A stretch of 64,000 nt of DNA from Deltaproteobacteria bacterium. GTDB taxonomy: Bacteria; Myxococcota_A; Polyangia; Polyangiales; Polyangiaceae. The notes under the pieces are model-generated. The model was given only the letters and a program-made list of their open reading frames with translations, had not been told where the DNA came from and ran no database searches. Below, piece after piece: positions 1 to 7,963 of this stretch. Position 1 is the first letter of the stretch. Every line of letters starts with the position of its first letter. The translations under genes were made by a program, and so were the position numbers. The DNA lies in NCBI GenBank assembly GCA_003235365.1, contig QJWJ01000030.1, positions 50,334-114,333 of the forward strand. The letters are read 5' to 3'.

Positions 1-1
1 C

Positions 2-1114
2 GCGGAGCGTTTCGTCGGAGGGAACGAGGTCGAGCTGCTCACCGACGGTGGTGACGTGTTCGCCAAGATGTTGGCCGGGATCGATGCCGCTGAACGACTC
101 GTTTGGCTCGAGATGTACTGGTTTGCATCGGATCAAACTGGCCAGCTCTTCTTCGACGCATTGCTGCGTGCGCAGGACCGAGGCGTTGCAGTCCGGGTGA
201 TGTACGACGCGTTCGGGTCGTTCGCCACCGACCAACAATGCTTTGCGAGGCTGCGTGCCGCAGGCGCGCAGGTCGTCGAGTACAACCCGCTGCGTCCGTT
301 TGCTCATCGCGCGCAACTCTTGAAGCTGACACGCCGCAATCACAGAAAGCTGCTCATCGTCGACTGCCAGGTCGCCTTCGTTGGTGGAATGAACCTGGCC
401 GATCAGTGGCAGCCACAGGCGCTCGGGGGCGAGGGCTGGCGCGACGACGTGGCTCGCGTGCGTGGCCCTGTCGTCGGTCGCCTCTGCGAGTCTTTTGCCA
501 GGTCGTGGGGGGAAGTGACGGGGGAGCGGATGGCTCTTCCGCATGCGGAGCCTGTCGGCACTGGCGGCATACCGATTGCGGTCCTGGACCAGGCCAACTT
601 TGCCAAACGTCGCAGCGTGTTGGCCGCGTATCTGCTGCGCCTTCGCGAGGCGCGACAAGAGATCCTCATCGCCAATGCCTACTTCGTGCCGAATCGACGG
701 ATCCGAGCTGCGCTGGTGGCAGCGCTGCGGCGCGGTGTGGAGGTGACCATCATGCTTCCGGGGATCAGCGACGTGCCTCTCATACGCCATGCGAGTCGCG
801 CGGTCTGGGGGCGCCTGCTGCGACATGGCGCGCGCATCCACGAGTGGCAACCCAGCGTCTTGCATAGCAAGACTGCCGTCATCGATCGGCGCTGGACTAC
901 CATCGGAAGCTTCAACCTGGACTACGTCTCGATTCTCAACAACCGCGAGCTGAATCTGTCGATTCTCGACGAACCCTTTGCGTGCATCGTCGCGGACGCG
1001 TTTGACCGCGACTTGAGTCATTGCATCGAGGTCGACGCCTACGACTTTCAATTTCGTTCGTTGGGAGAGCGCGTCGCGGAGCGCGTGCTCTACTGGTTTC
1101 GGGCTTGGCTGTGA
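2..1114 (+). CDS. Cardiolipin synthase / phospholipase D family protein, 5' end outside window
   Basis: The protein carries two HKD motifs, the signature of the phospholipase D superfamily. The first (H-R-K-x4-D) is encoded near 341-364 and the second (H-S-K-x4-D, followed by G-S-F-N) near 863-886. The spacing and the EMYWFASD and NAYFVPNRR stretches match bacterial cardiolipin synthases, which join two phosphatidylglycerols at the inner membrane. The frame is open from the first base of the window. The codons before the first GTG (56) still encode the family's typical lead-in (GNEVELLTDGGDVF), so the real start and any N-terminal membrane segments lie upstream of the window. The C-terminus is complete and ends in the usual Trp/Tyr-rich tail. 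A related PLD-type transphosphatidylase is possible, but the cardiolipin synthase reading is favoured. Confidence 0.9.
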   Translation, partial: AERFVGGNEVELLTDGGDVFAKMLAGIDAAERLVWLEMYWFASDQTGQLFFDALLRAQDRGVAVRVMYDAFGSFATDQQCFARLRAAGAQVVEYNPLRPFAHRAQLLKLTRRNHRKLLIVDCQVAFVGGMNLADQWQPQALGGEGWRDDVARVRGPVVGRLCESFARSWGEVTGERMALPHAEPVGTGGIPIAVLDQANFAKRRSVLAAYLLRLREARQEILIANAYFVPNRRIRAALVAALRRGVEVTIMLPGISDVPLIRHASRAVWGRLLRHGARIHEWQPSVLHSKTAVIDRRWTTIGSFNLDYVSILNNRELNLSILDEPFACIVADAFDRDLSHCIEVDAYDFQFRSLGERVAERVLYWFRAWL

Positions 1115-1329
1115 AGTTGCGCTGGTGGCGGCTGCGCGGTGTTCCGCGTTCCATGCTCCGTGCGCCCGAACTGGTGAGTCTCTGCCTCGCTCGGGTCGAG
1201 CTTCCGTCGAGTTCCGAGCGCTGCTGTCGAGTACTGGGGGAGCCTCGAAAGTGATCCACCGCTCCCGGGGGTAGAGCGTCGAGGCCCGCTGCCATCTGTG
1301 CTAGGCTCGTTTTCGACGACGGAGCGACC

Positions 1330-2337
1330 ATGAAGTGTGATCCCTTGCTCGCGACCATCTTGGCGGCCCTGGCCGTTTCCTGCGGCGATGACGAACCGGA
1401 ACGGAGCGACGGTACGGGCTGCATGGCCGTGGATGCGATGACAACCCAGTGCCCTCATTCCGACGACTTGAAACTCGAGGAGCTGTTCTTGCATCTGAAC
1501 TGCGACGACAAGATCGTCGACAAGCGGGGCCCCGGAACGCTTACCGAGTTGACGGGTCAGGACGGCAAGACCTTTGCTGCCTGTTGCTACGACGTCAGCA
1601 CGATAGATCCGGATCCCAACTCTCACTGTGCCGTCGGCAGGCCCTTCCGCGAGCAGGGAAAGACACTGTCGTCGAACGTGCGCGCGGCAAAGGTGCGCTC
1701 GGCAAACCTCCGATTGTCCGGGGCAGCGACGGCGCGAGCCTGGGTGAACGCCGCAACAGGTGAGCATTCCTCGGTCGCAGCGTTTTCTCGACTGTCGCTG
1801 CAACTCATGGCGTTGGGGGCTCCCATCGAATTGCTGGAAGATGCGCATCGGGCGGCGCTCGACGAGGTGCGCCACACGCGGGTGTGTCTCGCCATGGCTG
1901 AACGCTGGGGTGCGACGGGTGTCACGCTCGAGCCTTTTCCGTTCACCCGACCCGTCGACGTCAACGTATCGCTCGTCGAACTCGCGACGGATGCCGTGTG
2001 CGAGGGGTGCGTCAACGAGACGCTGGGCGCCTATGCCGCGCGCGAAGCCGCACGTCGAGCTGCGGATCCGCAAGCGCGCAGTGCCTTGGAAACGATGGCC
2101 CAAGACGAGGCCCGACACGCAGCGCTCGCTTACCGAATCGTCGCGTGGGCGTTGCACGTCGGCGGCAGCGACGTGCGCGATGCGGTCGTTCGAGCGCTTC
2201 GCTCCCCGCGTCAGCCGCTGGACAGCGCCGAGCTGGCGTTGCGAGTGGGGCTCGAGCCCGAACAGTTGAGCGACTTGCAAGCCCAGGGCCTACACGACGT
2301 CGTGCAACCGGCGCTCAGGGCGTTGCTTGCGGCCTAG
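1330..2337 (+). CDS. Lipoprotein with C-terminal ferritin-like domain
   Basis: The 335-residue product begins with a short signal and a lipobox ending at Cys18, so it is probably anchored to a membrane facing the periplasm. Residues 20-110 form a Cys-containing spacer (C31, C41, C58, C85, C86, C100). From about residue 135 to 325 the sequence looks like a ferritin-like four-helix bundle. E145 lies in G-E-H-S-S, then D-E-V-R-H gives E179/H182. A second half holds E225/E230, and D-E-A-R-H gives E260/H263. This E...ExxH...E...ExxH pattern is the di-metal ligand set of the ferritin-like superfamily. Whether it binds iron, or oxidises or stores anything, cannot be read from sequence. The start is ATG 1330 with GGAG a few bases upstream. 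It has no co-directional partner. Confidence 0.75.
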   Translation: MKCDPLLATILAALAVSCGDDEPERSDGTGCMAVDAMTTQCPHSDDLKLEELFLHLNCDDKIVDKRGPGTLTELTGQDGKTFAACCYDVSTIDPDPNSHCAVGRPFREQGKTLSSNVRAAKVRSANLRLSGAATARAWVNAATGEHSSVAAFSRLSLQLMALGAPIELLEDAHRAALDEVRHTRVCLAMAERWGATGVTLEPFPFTRPVDVNVSLVELATDAVCEGCVNETLGAYAAREAARRAADPQARSALETMAQDEARHAALAYRIVAWALHVGGSDVRDAVVRALRSPRQPLDSAELALRVGLEPEQLSDLQAQGLHDVVQPALRALLAA

Positions 2338-2426
2338 CGTTCACGTTTGTCGGCGCGACAAGTCAACCTACTCTGGTGTCCTGCCGGCGCGGTCCAGCTG
2401 CGGTCGCCTTCGAGGTTTGGAGGCCG

Positions 2427-3461
2427 TCAGCGCAGGAAGACGCCGTCGGCGAGAGGATCGCTCGGGTCGATCAAGAACTCGTGGCGCCCGGTGATGAACG
2501 CACTGCCCGTGACTTCCGGCACGATGGCGGCAAGCGAGCCCACTGTGGTGGTTTCGACTGCCCGAACGTCGAAGCGGCTACGAATGATGCTTTCGATGGT
2601 CATCGTCTGCCCGAGTTGCACTTCACCCCGGGCGAAGTGAATTGCCGCGCGCCCGCTCACTCCGGTCCCCGTCGGGCTGCGGTCGACCTCTCCGTCGGCG
2701 AAGATGCAGACGTTGCGGCTGTGTACGCCGTCCTGTCCCGGCCAGACGAAGATGGTGCCGTACAGGAAGTTCAAGTCGGCATCGCCCTCGGGGTGAACGA
2801 TCGGCACCTGATCCATCACGGCGTGTTTGATCCTCATGCCGACGTCGATCAGGGGGCGGGGGGCATCCGGGGTCAAGCCCAGCGCCGCGCCGTCGACGTA
2901 CGCGTAGAAGGCGCCGCCGAATGCGATGTCGCAGCACACGTCGCCGAGCTGTGGGACCACGACCGTTCGCTTCGAGTGCAACAGGAACGAGGGGACGTTC
3001 TTGAACGACACGCTTTCGACGCTGCCCGACTCGGCGTTCGCGACGGCCGTGACACGACCCGCGGGAGTGTCGATGCGCAGGACGTCTTGGTTCGCAACGA
3101 GCCCGCAATCGAGGACGACCTTGGTGACGGCAATGATGCCGTGGCCGCACATCGTGCTGTAGCCTTCGTTGTGTAAGAACAACACGCCGAAATCGCCGTC
3201 CGGGGTCACCGGATCCGTCGGCAGGCAACCGTACATGTCTGCATGCCCGCGCGGCTCGAGCATCAAGGCGCGCCGCAGGTGGTCCTGGTTCTGCCGCATC
3301 CAATCGCGTTTGGCGAGCATCGTCGAACCCACGGGCTCGGGGATGCCCGAGGTGATCACCCGAAGCGGTTCGCCAGCCGTGTGCGCATCGATGGTGGTGA
3401 TGCGTTGCCAGCCGGCAGGTGCATGCCACTGCGCTCCATCGCGCCTCAGAATTCCAGCCAC
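2427..3461 (-). CDS. Trans-3-hydroxy-L-proline dehydratase (proline racemase family)
   Basis: The 344-residue protein belongs to the proline racemase superfamily (T-I-D-A-H-T-A-G-E-P near residue 23). Proline racemases and 4-hydroxyproline epimerases use two cysteines. Here the first is present (Cys105 in M-C-G-H-G), but the second is threonine (Thr264 in D-R-S-P-T-G-T-G). In characterised members, Cys plus Thr marks trans-3-hydroxy-L-proline dehydratase (human L3HYPDH type), which dehydrates the substrate to delta1-pyrroline-2-carboxylate. The upstream gene encodes an ornithine-cyclodeaminase-family protein, the family that contains the reductase for that product. The two genes overlap by 16 bases and run in the same direction. 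Together they would turn trans-3-hydroxyproline into proline. The family assignment is secure; the substrate is inferred from the Thr and the neighbour. Confidence 0.85.
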   Translation of the reverse strand: MAGILRRDGAQWHAPAGWQRITTIDAHTAGEPLRVITSGIPEPVGSTMLAKRDWMRQNQDHLRRALMLEPRGHADMYGCLPTDPVTPDGDFGVLFLHNEGYSTMCGHGIIAVTKVVLDCGLVANQDVLRIDTPAGRVTAVANAESGSVESVSFKNVPSFLLHSKRTVVVPQLGDVCCDIAFGGAFYAYVDGAALGLTPDAPRPLIDVGMRIKHAVMDQVPIVHPEGDADLNFLYGTIFVWPGQDGVHSRNVCIFADGEVDRSPTGTGVSGRAAIHFARGEVQLGQTMTIESIIRSRFDVRAVETTTVGSLAAIVPEVTGSAFITGRHEFLIDPSDPLADGVFLR

Positions 3462-4423
3462 GTGCCTCGACCTTCCCGTTCAGCCGCCGCCAGTGCCAGC
3501 TGGGCGATGGCGACGTCCTGGACGGCGTTGCCCACCGACTTGTAGAACGTCAACTCGTCGTCTGAGCGCCGACCGGGCGCCGTGCCTGCGGCGACCGCCC
3601 CCAGCTCCGTCCACTGCGCCGCACTCGTAATGCCCGCGTCGATGCCGTGCAGCAGCTCTCCTGCTTCCTGCAAGACGCCCGGTACCGAATCGACGAAGAT
3701 CCGCGAGTTGCCGATGACCACTTCGTCGACCTCGCGCATCGCGCGGGTGATGCTGCCGATGGCCGTCACGTGGGCTCCCGGTTGCAGATCGGCGCCATCG
3801 AACACCGGTGTGGACGAGCTCGTCGTGGCCACGACCACGTCGGCCTGCGACACAGCGTCATGTGGGCTGGACGCGACGCGAAGCTGGGCACGGGTTCGAG
3901 GCTGCATCTGCTCGACGAGCCGCTGTGCGTGGCTAGCCGTCGGGCAATGGACGGCGATCTGTTCGAGCTGTCGCGCCGTGTCCATCGCTTCGAGCTGCAA
4001 TGGCGCTTGTCCACCCGCTCCGATCAGCGCCCCCACGCGCGCATCCCGTCTCGCCAGCAGGTCGATCGACGCACACGTGCCGGCGCCGGTACGGAGCGCG
4101 GTGAGGTACGTTCCATCGCACAGTGCCAACGGTTCGCCGGTGCTCGGATCCAACACCAACACGAAACCGATGATGGTCGGCAACCCGCGTTCCCGATTGT
4201 TGGGAAACACCGACACGACCTTCGCAGCCAAGCCCTGTCCCGGGACGTGGGCTCCCATGATGAGGGTCTTGCCGGCGGCATCGGCCACGTCGACGTGCAC
4301 CCGGGGCGCCGCGCTCGCGCGTCCGCCCGACAGTTCGGCGAAGGCTGCTTTCATCGCTTCGCTCGCCTGCGCCATGGGCACGAGGCCCGTCAGCTGCGCC
4401 GCGCTCAGGACCAGCACTTTCAC
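3446..4423 (-). CDS. Ornithine cyclodeaminase/mu-crystallin family; probable pyrroline-2-carboxylate reductase
   Basis: The 325-residue product has the OCD/mu-crystallin fold: an N-terminal substrate domain (K-T-L-I-M-G-A-H) and a Rossmann domain with a G-A-G-G-Q-A nucleotide loop and V-V-V-A-T-T-S-S. Members of this family include ornithine cyclodeaminase, alanine dehydrogenase and LhpI-type delta1-pyrroline-2-carboxylate reductase. The overlap with a Cys/Thr-type hydroxyproline dehydratase gene favours the reductase role, making proline with NAD(P)H. I place the start at GTG 4423, where the family's V-K-V-L-V-L-S opening begins. The open frame continues to 4522 but adds 33 residues with no family similarity. 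The end overlaps the start of the dehydratase gene, so the pair is probably one transcript. Confidence 0.82.
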   Translation of the reverse strand: MKVLVLSAAQLTGLVPMAQASEAMKAAFAELSGGRASAAPRVHVDVADAAGKTLIMGAHVPGQGLAAKVVSVFPNNRERGLPTIIGFVLVLDPSTGEPLALCDGTYLTALRTGAGTCASIDLLARRDARVGALIGAGGQAPLQLEAMDTARQLEQIAVHCPTASHAQRLVEQMQPRTRAQLRVASSPHDAVSQADVVVATTSSSTPVFDGADLQPGAHVTAIGSITRAMREVDEVVIGNSRIFVDSVPGVLQEAGELLHGIDAGITSAAQWTELGAVAAGTAPGRRSDDELTFYKSVGNAVQDVAIAQLALAAAEREGRGTWLEF

Positions 4424-4702
4424 GGGAGGCGAGTAGATCACATCGGCGTTGAGTCGACAAGTGGCCTTGGGTTCCACGTCGTTCTTCGGGGGAGCCACGA
4501 CGATCACCGGCAAGCGCCCCATGGGGGCGTCGTTCAGCGGCGCGCGGACTGAGCCATCGAACTCGCACCTGACCGGTGGGATGTGGCGCCTCCGATTCGC
4601 CTCGCAGCAAGCGCTTGGGTTCGCTCACGAGAGGCCTGGTTCTACCCAACGAATTGTCAAGCGACGCCTGTCGCTGGCGAAGTCGGTGAAACTCCAATTG
4701 GG

Positions 4703-4766
4703 TTAGACTGCGGGGCTCAGGCTTAACCTGAGACTATCAGGTTCGTCGAACCGTCACGCAGTCTAA
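4703..4766. repeat. Nested inverted-repeat (cloverleaf-like) structure
   Basis: A perfect 10-bp inverted repeat (TTAGACTGCG at 4703-4712, CGCAGTCTAA at 4757-4766) encloses two further hairpins: CTCAGG/CCTGAG (4716-4721 with 4727-4732) and GGTTC/GAACC (4740-4744 with 4748-4752). The three stems fit together as a three-way junction of 64 bases. It lies in the 409-base non-coding stretch between the reductase gene and a recombinase relic about 50 bases downstream. It could be a recombination or transposon-end site, or a structured RNA. It has no U-tract, so a simple terminator is less likely. Confidence 0.6.
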
Positions 4767-4817
4767 GTAGGTCTACGTTTGTTGCAGACGGGAGGAACCT
4801 TCATGGTGTGTGCTTGA

Positions 4818-5089
4818 CAGCGTATCTTGTCGATGGCGACCCTGATGTTGGAGAACGGCGCGGACATCCGGCACTTCCAGGAGATGCTGGGTCATGCGGA
4901 GCTATCGACGACGCAGATTTACACCCAGGTGTCGATTCGGCGTTTGAAGGCTGTGCATGCTGTGACCTACCCGCCTCGCGGGAGCTACGGCCGCTGAAGA
5001 AGACCGACGCGAGTGAGCCTCCCCTGAGCGAGGACGAGTTGCGGCAGCAGCTCGTGGCGGAGGTCGAAGCGGAGATGGCGTCGTCGTGA
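4818..5089 (+). pseudogene. Tyrosine recombinase (XerD/integrase-type) C-terminal relic, frameshifted
   Basis: From 4818 the frame reads the tail of a tyrosine recombinase: [14 protein letters not shown], then M-L-G-H-A and S-T-T-Q-I-Y-T-Q-V. This includes the second catalytic-box His and the nucleophile Tyr. The N-terminal domain, the first catalytic Arg and the H-x-x-R box are missing: a stop (4815-4817) lies directly upstream. The relic frame stops at 4995-4997. A second frame continues with an acidic tail (S-E-D-E-L-R-Q-Q-L-V-A-E-V) to a stop at 5087-5089, as expected if one frameshift near 4965-4980 broke the original gene. It cannot be an active enzyme. It marks a former mobile element. 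Confidence 0.75.
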
Positions 5090-5332
5090 GCGACCTTTCA
5101 CGAACGCGCTGCGCGGTCACGCCGGCTAACCCAGCGCTGGGCCAGACGGGGCCGTGGGCGGCGCGGAAGCGCGGGCAGTGGCGTAAGGCGGCGAATTCTC
5201 GGCGTGGAGCGCGCCGCTCGCGCGCGTGCCCCTGGCCCTCCCACGCGCTCGCAGGGGCGGAAATACCCCGGTGGGGAGCGGCCGATGACGAGCACGTCGA
5301 TGATGGCCAAGCAATATGGTAACTTGCCCACC

Positions 5333-5572
5333 ATGCACGCGCTCAAAGCCCGCGTTGAAAACGGTCGCTACGTCATCGACGAACCCGCACAGCTCCCCGA
5401 GGGAGCCGAGGTGCAACTGCAAGTCGTCGATGGTGATGATCTGGACCCTGAAGAGCGAGCGCAGCTGCACGCAGCGATCGAAGAGGGTCTGGACGATTCC
5501 GAAGCAGACCGAGTGATCAGCGCAGAAGAATCCTTGGCCGAGCTGCGAGCGCTACGGTGCGGGTCGAAGTAA
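5333..5572 (+). CDS. Antitoxin-like small protein (type II toxin-antitoxin)
   Basis: The 79-residue product starts M-H-A-L-K-A-R-V-E-N-G-R-Y-V-I-D-E-P, a compact beta-rich opening. An acidic helical tail follows (D-P-E-E-R-A-Q-L-H, then S-A-E-E-S-L-A-E-L-R). This is the usual build of antitoxin genes that sit directly before RelE/ParE toxin genes. The start at ATG 5333 is chosen because family-like sequence begins there; the frame is open further upstream but with low-complexity Arg-rich coding. The last 16 bases overlap a GTG-started ParE-like frame, the classic antitoxin-toxin arrangement. The partner is truncated, so the antitoxin now appears orphaned. It normally would bind and neutralise the toxin and repress its own promoter. 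Confidence 0.7.
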   Translation: MHALKARVENGRYVIDEPAQLPEGAEVQLQVVDGDDLDPEERAQLHAAIEEGLDDSEADRVISAEESLAELRALRCGSK

Positions 5573-5694
5573 CCAAACGCGCTCAGCGAGAGGTCAATCG
5601 ACTGGGGCGGTGGTGGTTGGAAAACCGCGACAAGGCTCCTGAGCTTTTCGAGGAGGAGCTCAGCGCCGCCTACTTTCAAAAATGGTTGAGCTAA
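5557..5694 (+). pseudogene. Truncated RelE/ParE-family toxin
   Basis: GTG 5557 opens a 45-residue frame: V-R-V-E-V-T-K-R-A-Q-R-E-V, then W-W-L-E-N-R and a P-E-L-F-E-E-E-L helix. This matches the first half of RelE/ParE toxins (strand, helical hairpin with W-W-x-x-N-R). Family members are usually about 90-110 residues. Here the sequence goes off-family after E-E-L-S-A-A and stops at 5692-5694. The catalytic or gyrase-binding C-terminal strands are absent, so the protein should be inactive. It overlaps the antitoxin gene by 16 bases. Confidence 0.7.
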
Positions 5695-6177
5695 GCTGCA
5701 AAGGCGCGAAGCCGGGCGGAGCCTGACGAACAAGGGCGAGTGATGGTCACAGATGACCGCTCGCCTTTGTCAGCTTCAGCGTCCACTAGTACTCAGATGA
5801 GCTTCGCCGAGGTGTTCTGGCGCTGCCTGCGGAGCCCGATTGGGGACCGTCGCGTGTCAGCAAAGCGGTGGAGCTCGCGAGTTCGATCATCTACCGGTTG
5901 TCCAAACTCGAGCGGCCGCGCGGATTGAAACGTGCGGAGACTGCGGGGCTGGCCAAGGTCGAGGTGGTCGCGAGTACTGCCGCTGTGAGGTCGTTTGTTG
6001 TCGAGTTCCCCCGCCCGCGACCTGGAGGCGATGTGCCACGTAGTCTGCTGTGTCGCTCGGTGTCGCCTCGCCGAGGTGCAAGGCGCGTGTGGATGCGTGA
6101 CCACAACGAGCGGTTCTCGCGGAGTTGCAGGCGGTTCGACGGTTCGGTATTTCAGGCATCCGGACCAGCACGATGGA
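5695..6177. other. Stretch without a recognisable gene
   Basis: No frame here has a convincing start, ribosome-binding site and family match. One plus-strand frame (about 5790-5990) reads like a protein fragment (L-P-A-E-P-D-W-G-P-S-R-V-S-K and A-S-S-I-I-Y-R-L-S-K-L-E) before losing coding character. It may be a remnant of an unidentified gene. Confidence 0.4.
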
Positions 6178-6480
6178 CTACAGCGCTCGACTGTCCCACT
6201 CGTAGTTGGCCAGGAGGTGCAGATGGTCGAGCACGTCTTGGTGGACCCACTTGTCCGCGTCCCGCTGGCGAGACGGGATCGCGAAGCCGTACAGGAAGCG
6301 CAGGCGAGGGTTCCAGCAGTCACAGCCCAACCACCACAGGCTCAGTCGAACGCCGTGCGCTTCACGGCACAGACTGCCCAAAGCGTCGGGAAACCCGGCA
6401 ATCTGTTCTTCGTCCGTCATTCGTGCTGCGGGGCGTCGGCGGTGGAAGCCGTGGGTGGTCTCGTTCATCCAGCGGCGCAT
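6178..6480 (-). CDS. Small hypothetical protein, possible remnant
   Basis: This 100-residue frame has natural-looking composition and mostly G/C third positions, unlike the other frames around it. It contains M-T-D-E-E-Q-I-A-G-F-P-D-A, a Trp/Cys-rich centre (L-W-W-L-G-C-D-C-W) and a C-terminal H-Q-D-V-L-D-H-L-H-L-L-A-N-Y-E-W-D. I do not recognise the family. A stop lies a few codons upstream of ATG 6480 and I see no Shine-Dalgarno sequence, so this may be the surviving part of a longer gene. It sits in the gene-poor island-like stretch between the toxin relic and the next intact gene. Confidence 0.4.
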   Translation of the reverse strand: MRRWMNETTHGFHRRRPAARMTDEEQIAGFPDALGSLCREAHGVRLSLWWLGCDCWNPRLRFLYGFAIPSRQRDADKWVHQDVLDHLHLLANYEWDSRAL

Positions 6481-7102
6481 CGTCGTGCTGAGTACTACGA
6501 ATCTTCACGCCGCCGCAATCGACGCGGATCGCAGATGTCCGCGCCGCGACGTCGCGGCAGGGAACCCATTGCGCAACTCATCCAGCAGGGGCATTGACCA
6601 CGTACTGGTTGTCGCTATGCCGCGTGGGGGGCCACTGTGTACTGAGCGCCCCAACTCAAAGTGATTCCGGAGACCAAGACGGAGGTTCATCGCCGAAACC
6701 CAGAAGCGCTCGCAACAGTGCAGGGCGAACCGCCAAAGCGCCAAGACCGCCAAACGAGACAACCTCAACGGGTCTGTGCTTCTGCATGCATCCGACGCGT
6801 TGCAGCAGCTGAGATTTCTGGCGATCTCGGTGCCGTGCGGTTCAGAAGAAGAAGCAACCTCTGCAATTCGACCCGCCAAGGCCAACGGCTCTGAGCGTAG
6901 TCCTCGTCGGCGAGGATGATCCTGTGGAGTGCCTCAGTTCGACGTGATGATAACTTTTGAGGCGCACGTGTGGTGCTTGGGAGAAAACACGGGCTGGTGC
7001 GTTTCACCGAGCAAATGGTCGAGTTTATCAATGGTGGGTGCTTGATCGCATTTCTTTGCACTGGTATCTGATGCGCCTCGTTCATCGAAAGGAAGGGGGA
7101 TC
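6481..7102. other. Long non-coding stretch before a helical protein gene
   Basis: I see no supported gene in these 622 bases. Several frames are open for 70-120 codons but have Arg/Ser/Pro-biased shadow composition. The last 60 bases carry a plausible promoter and a good ribosome-binding site for the gene at 7103. Base composition near 6940-7070 is more AT-rich than its surroundings, as expected for a promoter region. Confidence 0.4.
7042..7070 (+). promoter_or_regulatory. Candidate sigma-70-type promoter
   Basis: TTGATC (7042-7047) is followed by a 17-base spacer and TATCTG (7065-7070), 32 bases ahead of ATG 7103. The spacing is ideal and the hexamers are partial matches. The transcript would begin near 7077, just upstream of the GAAAGGAAGGGGG ribosome-binding region. 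Confidence 0.45.
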
Positions 7103-7768
7103 ATGGCATCTCAAAGCATGGAGTTTACTCGACGTCAGGTTTCGCGCATCAAGGCTACGGCGCAGGCGGCACTCGCAACCGAGGGTGAATACATCGCGCT
7201 CGCAATTCTCGCGCCGGAGATGATCGCCCAGTGCGATGCTTTCACCGTGGCTGATGACGCGGTGTTGGCGGCGGAGGAAGTTGCGAAGAGGGAAGGGGTG
7301 GAGAGCGCCGTCGCGTTGAAAGCGTTGAGCTCTGTATACGATCAGATGCGTGAAGTGACTGCCGGCAAGCTCGGTATCAGTTACGAGGCGGCTTCGCAGT
7401 TTCGAACCCCGGACGACTTGCTCAATGTCGCCGAGGATCTCGAGAACACGCTGGGCAGAGCCGATCCTCAGTGGGCGGCGCCGGTTTTGGCAAGTTACAG
7501 CCCAGTGTTGGAAGCCGCGGAAAAAGAGTACACGGAGAGCGCAGGGGCTCTCAAGAACCTGCAGGACACAGTCATCAAGCGCGAGCAGGCCGAAGGCCAA
7601 CTGCGTCCAGTGCTCGTTCGCTTCCGTCGCGCGGTACGCGCGACATTTGGCTCGCGAGCGCGGCAATACCGCGAGATACTCGACCGCCGCGGCCGTGCTG
7701 GCGCTCCGGAGGATCCCGCCGACGACGGCAATGCCCCGAGCTCGGGGAACTCCGGACCCACCCCCTGA
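7103..7768 (+). CDS. Hypothetical helical protein
   Basis: This 221-residue protein is soluble and predicted to be almost entirely helical. It opens M-E-F-T-R-R-Q-V-S-R-I, has Ala/Glu-rich helices through residue 170, and ends in a basic helix (F-R-R-A-V-R-A-T-F-G) with a disordered Asp/Gly/Ser/Pro tail. There is no signal peptide or membrane segment. ATG 7103 is preceded by a strong purine-rich Shine-Dalgarno (GAAAGGAAGGGGG) and a candidate promoter, so the gene is very likely expressed. I do not recognise the family. The length and charge pattern would suit a structural or oligomerising protein, but that is a guess. It is the only intact-looking gene between the toxin relic and 8.7 kb. Confidence 0.65.
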   Translation: MASQSMEFTRRQVSRIKATAQAALATEGEYIALAILAPEMIAQCDAFTVADDAVLAAEEVAKREGVESAVALKALSSVYDQMREVTAGKLGISYEAASQFRTPDDLLNVAEDLENTLGRADPQWAAPVLASYSPVLEAAEKEYTESAGALKNLQDTVIKREQAEGQLRPVLVRFRRAVRATFGSRARQYREILDRRGRAGAPEDPADDGNAPSSGNSGPTP

Positions 7769-7963
7769 CCGTCGACGTCAACCTGATCGCAGATCTGGGA
7801 GCCATCGCGAACGCGGGCCAACCGCTGCTGGCGTCGCGGCGGCTGGGGGACACCCCGGTGGGAAACGCCGGGAGACACTGTCCGTGACGCGTCGGCGTTC
7901 GTTCCGCAATCGCCGGCACGCCTCTGCAAGACGTACGCGGCCTTCATCCGAAAGCGGGGTACC

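Noticed and set aside
4703..4766. Integron attC site
   Set aside because: The outer arms read GTTAGAC...GTCTAA on both strands, so the 5' arm has the R' form instead of the R'' form; attC sites have the reverse order. The inner hairpins also do not fit attC spacing.
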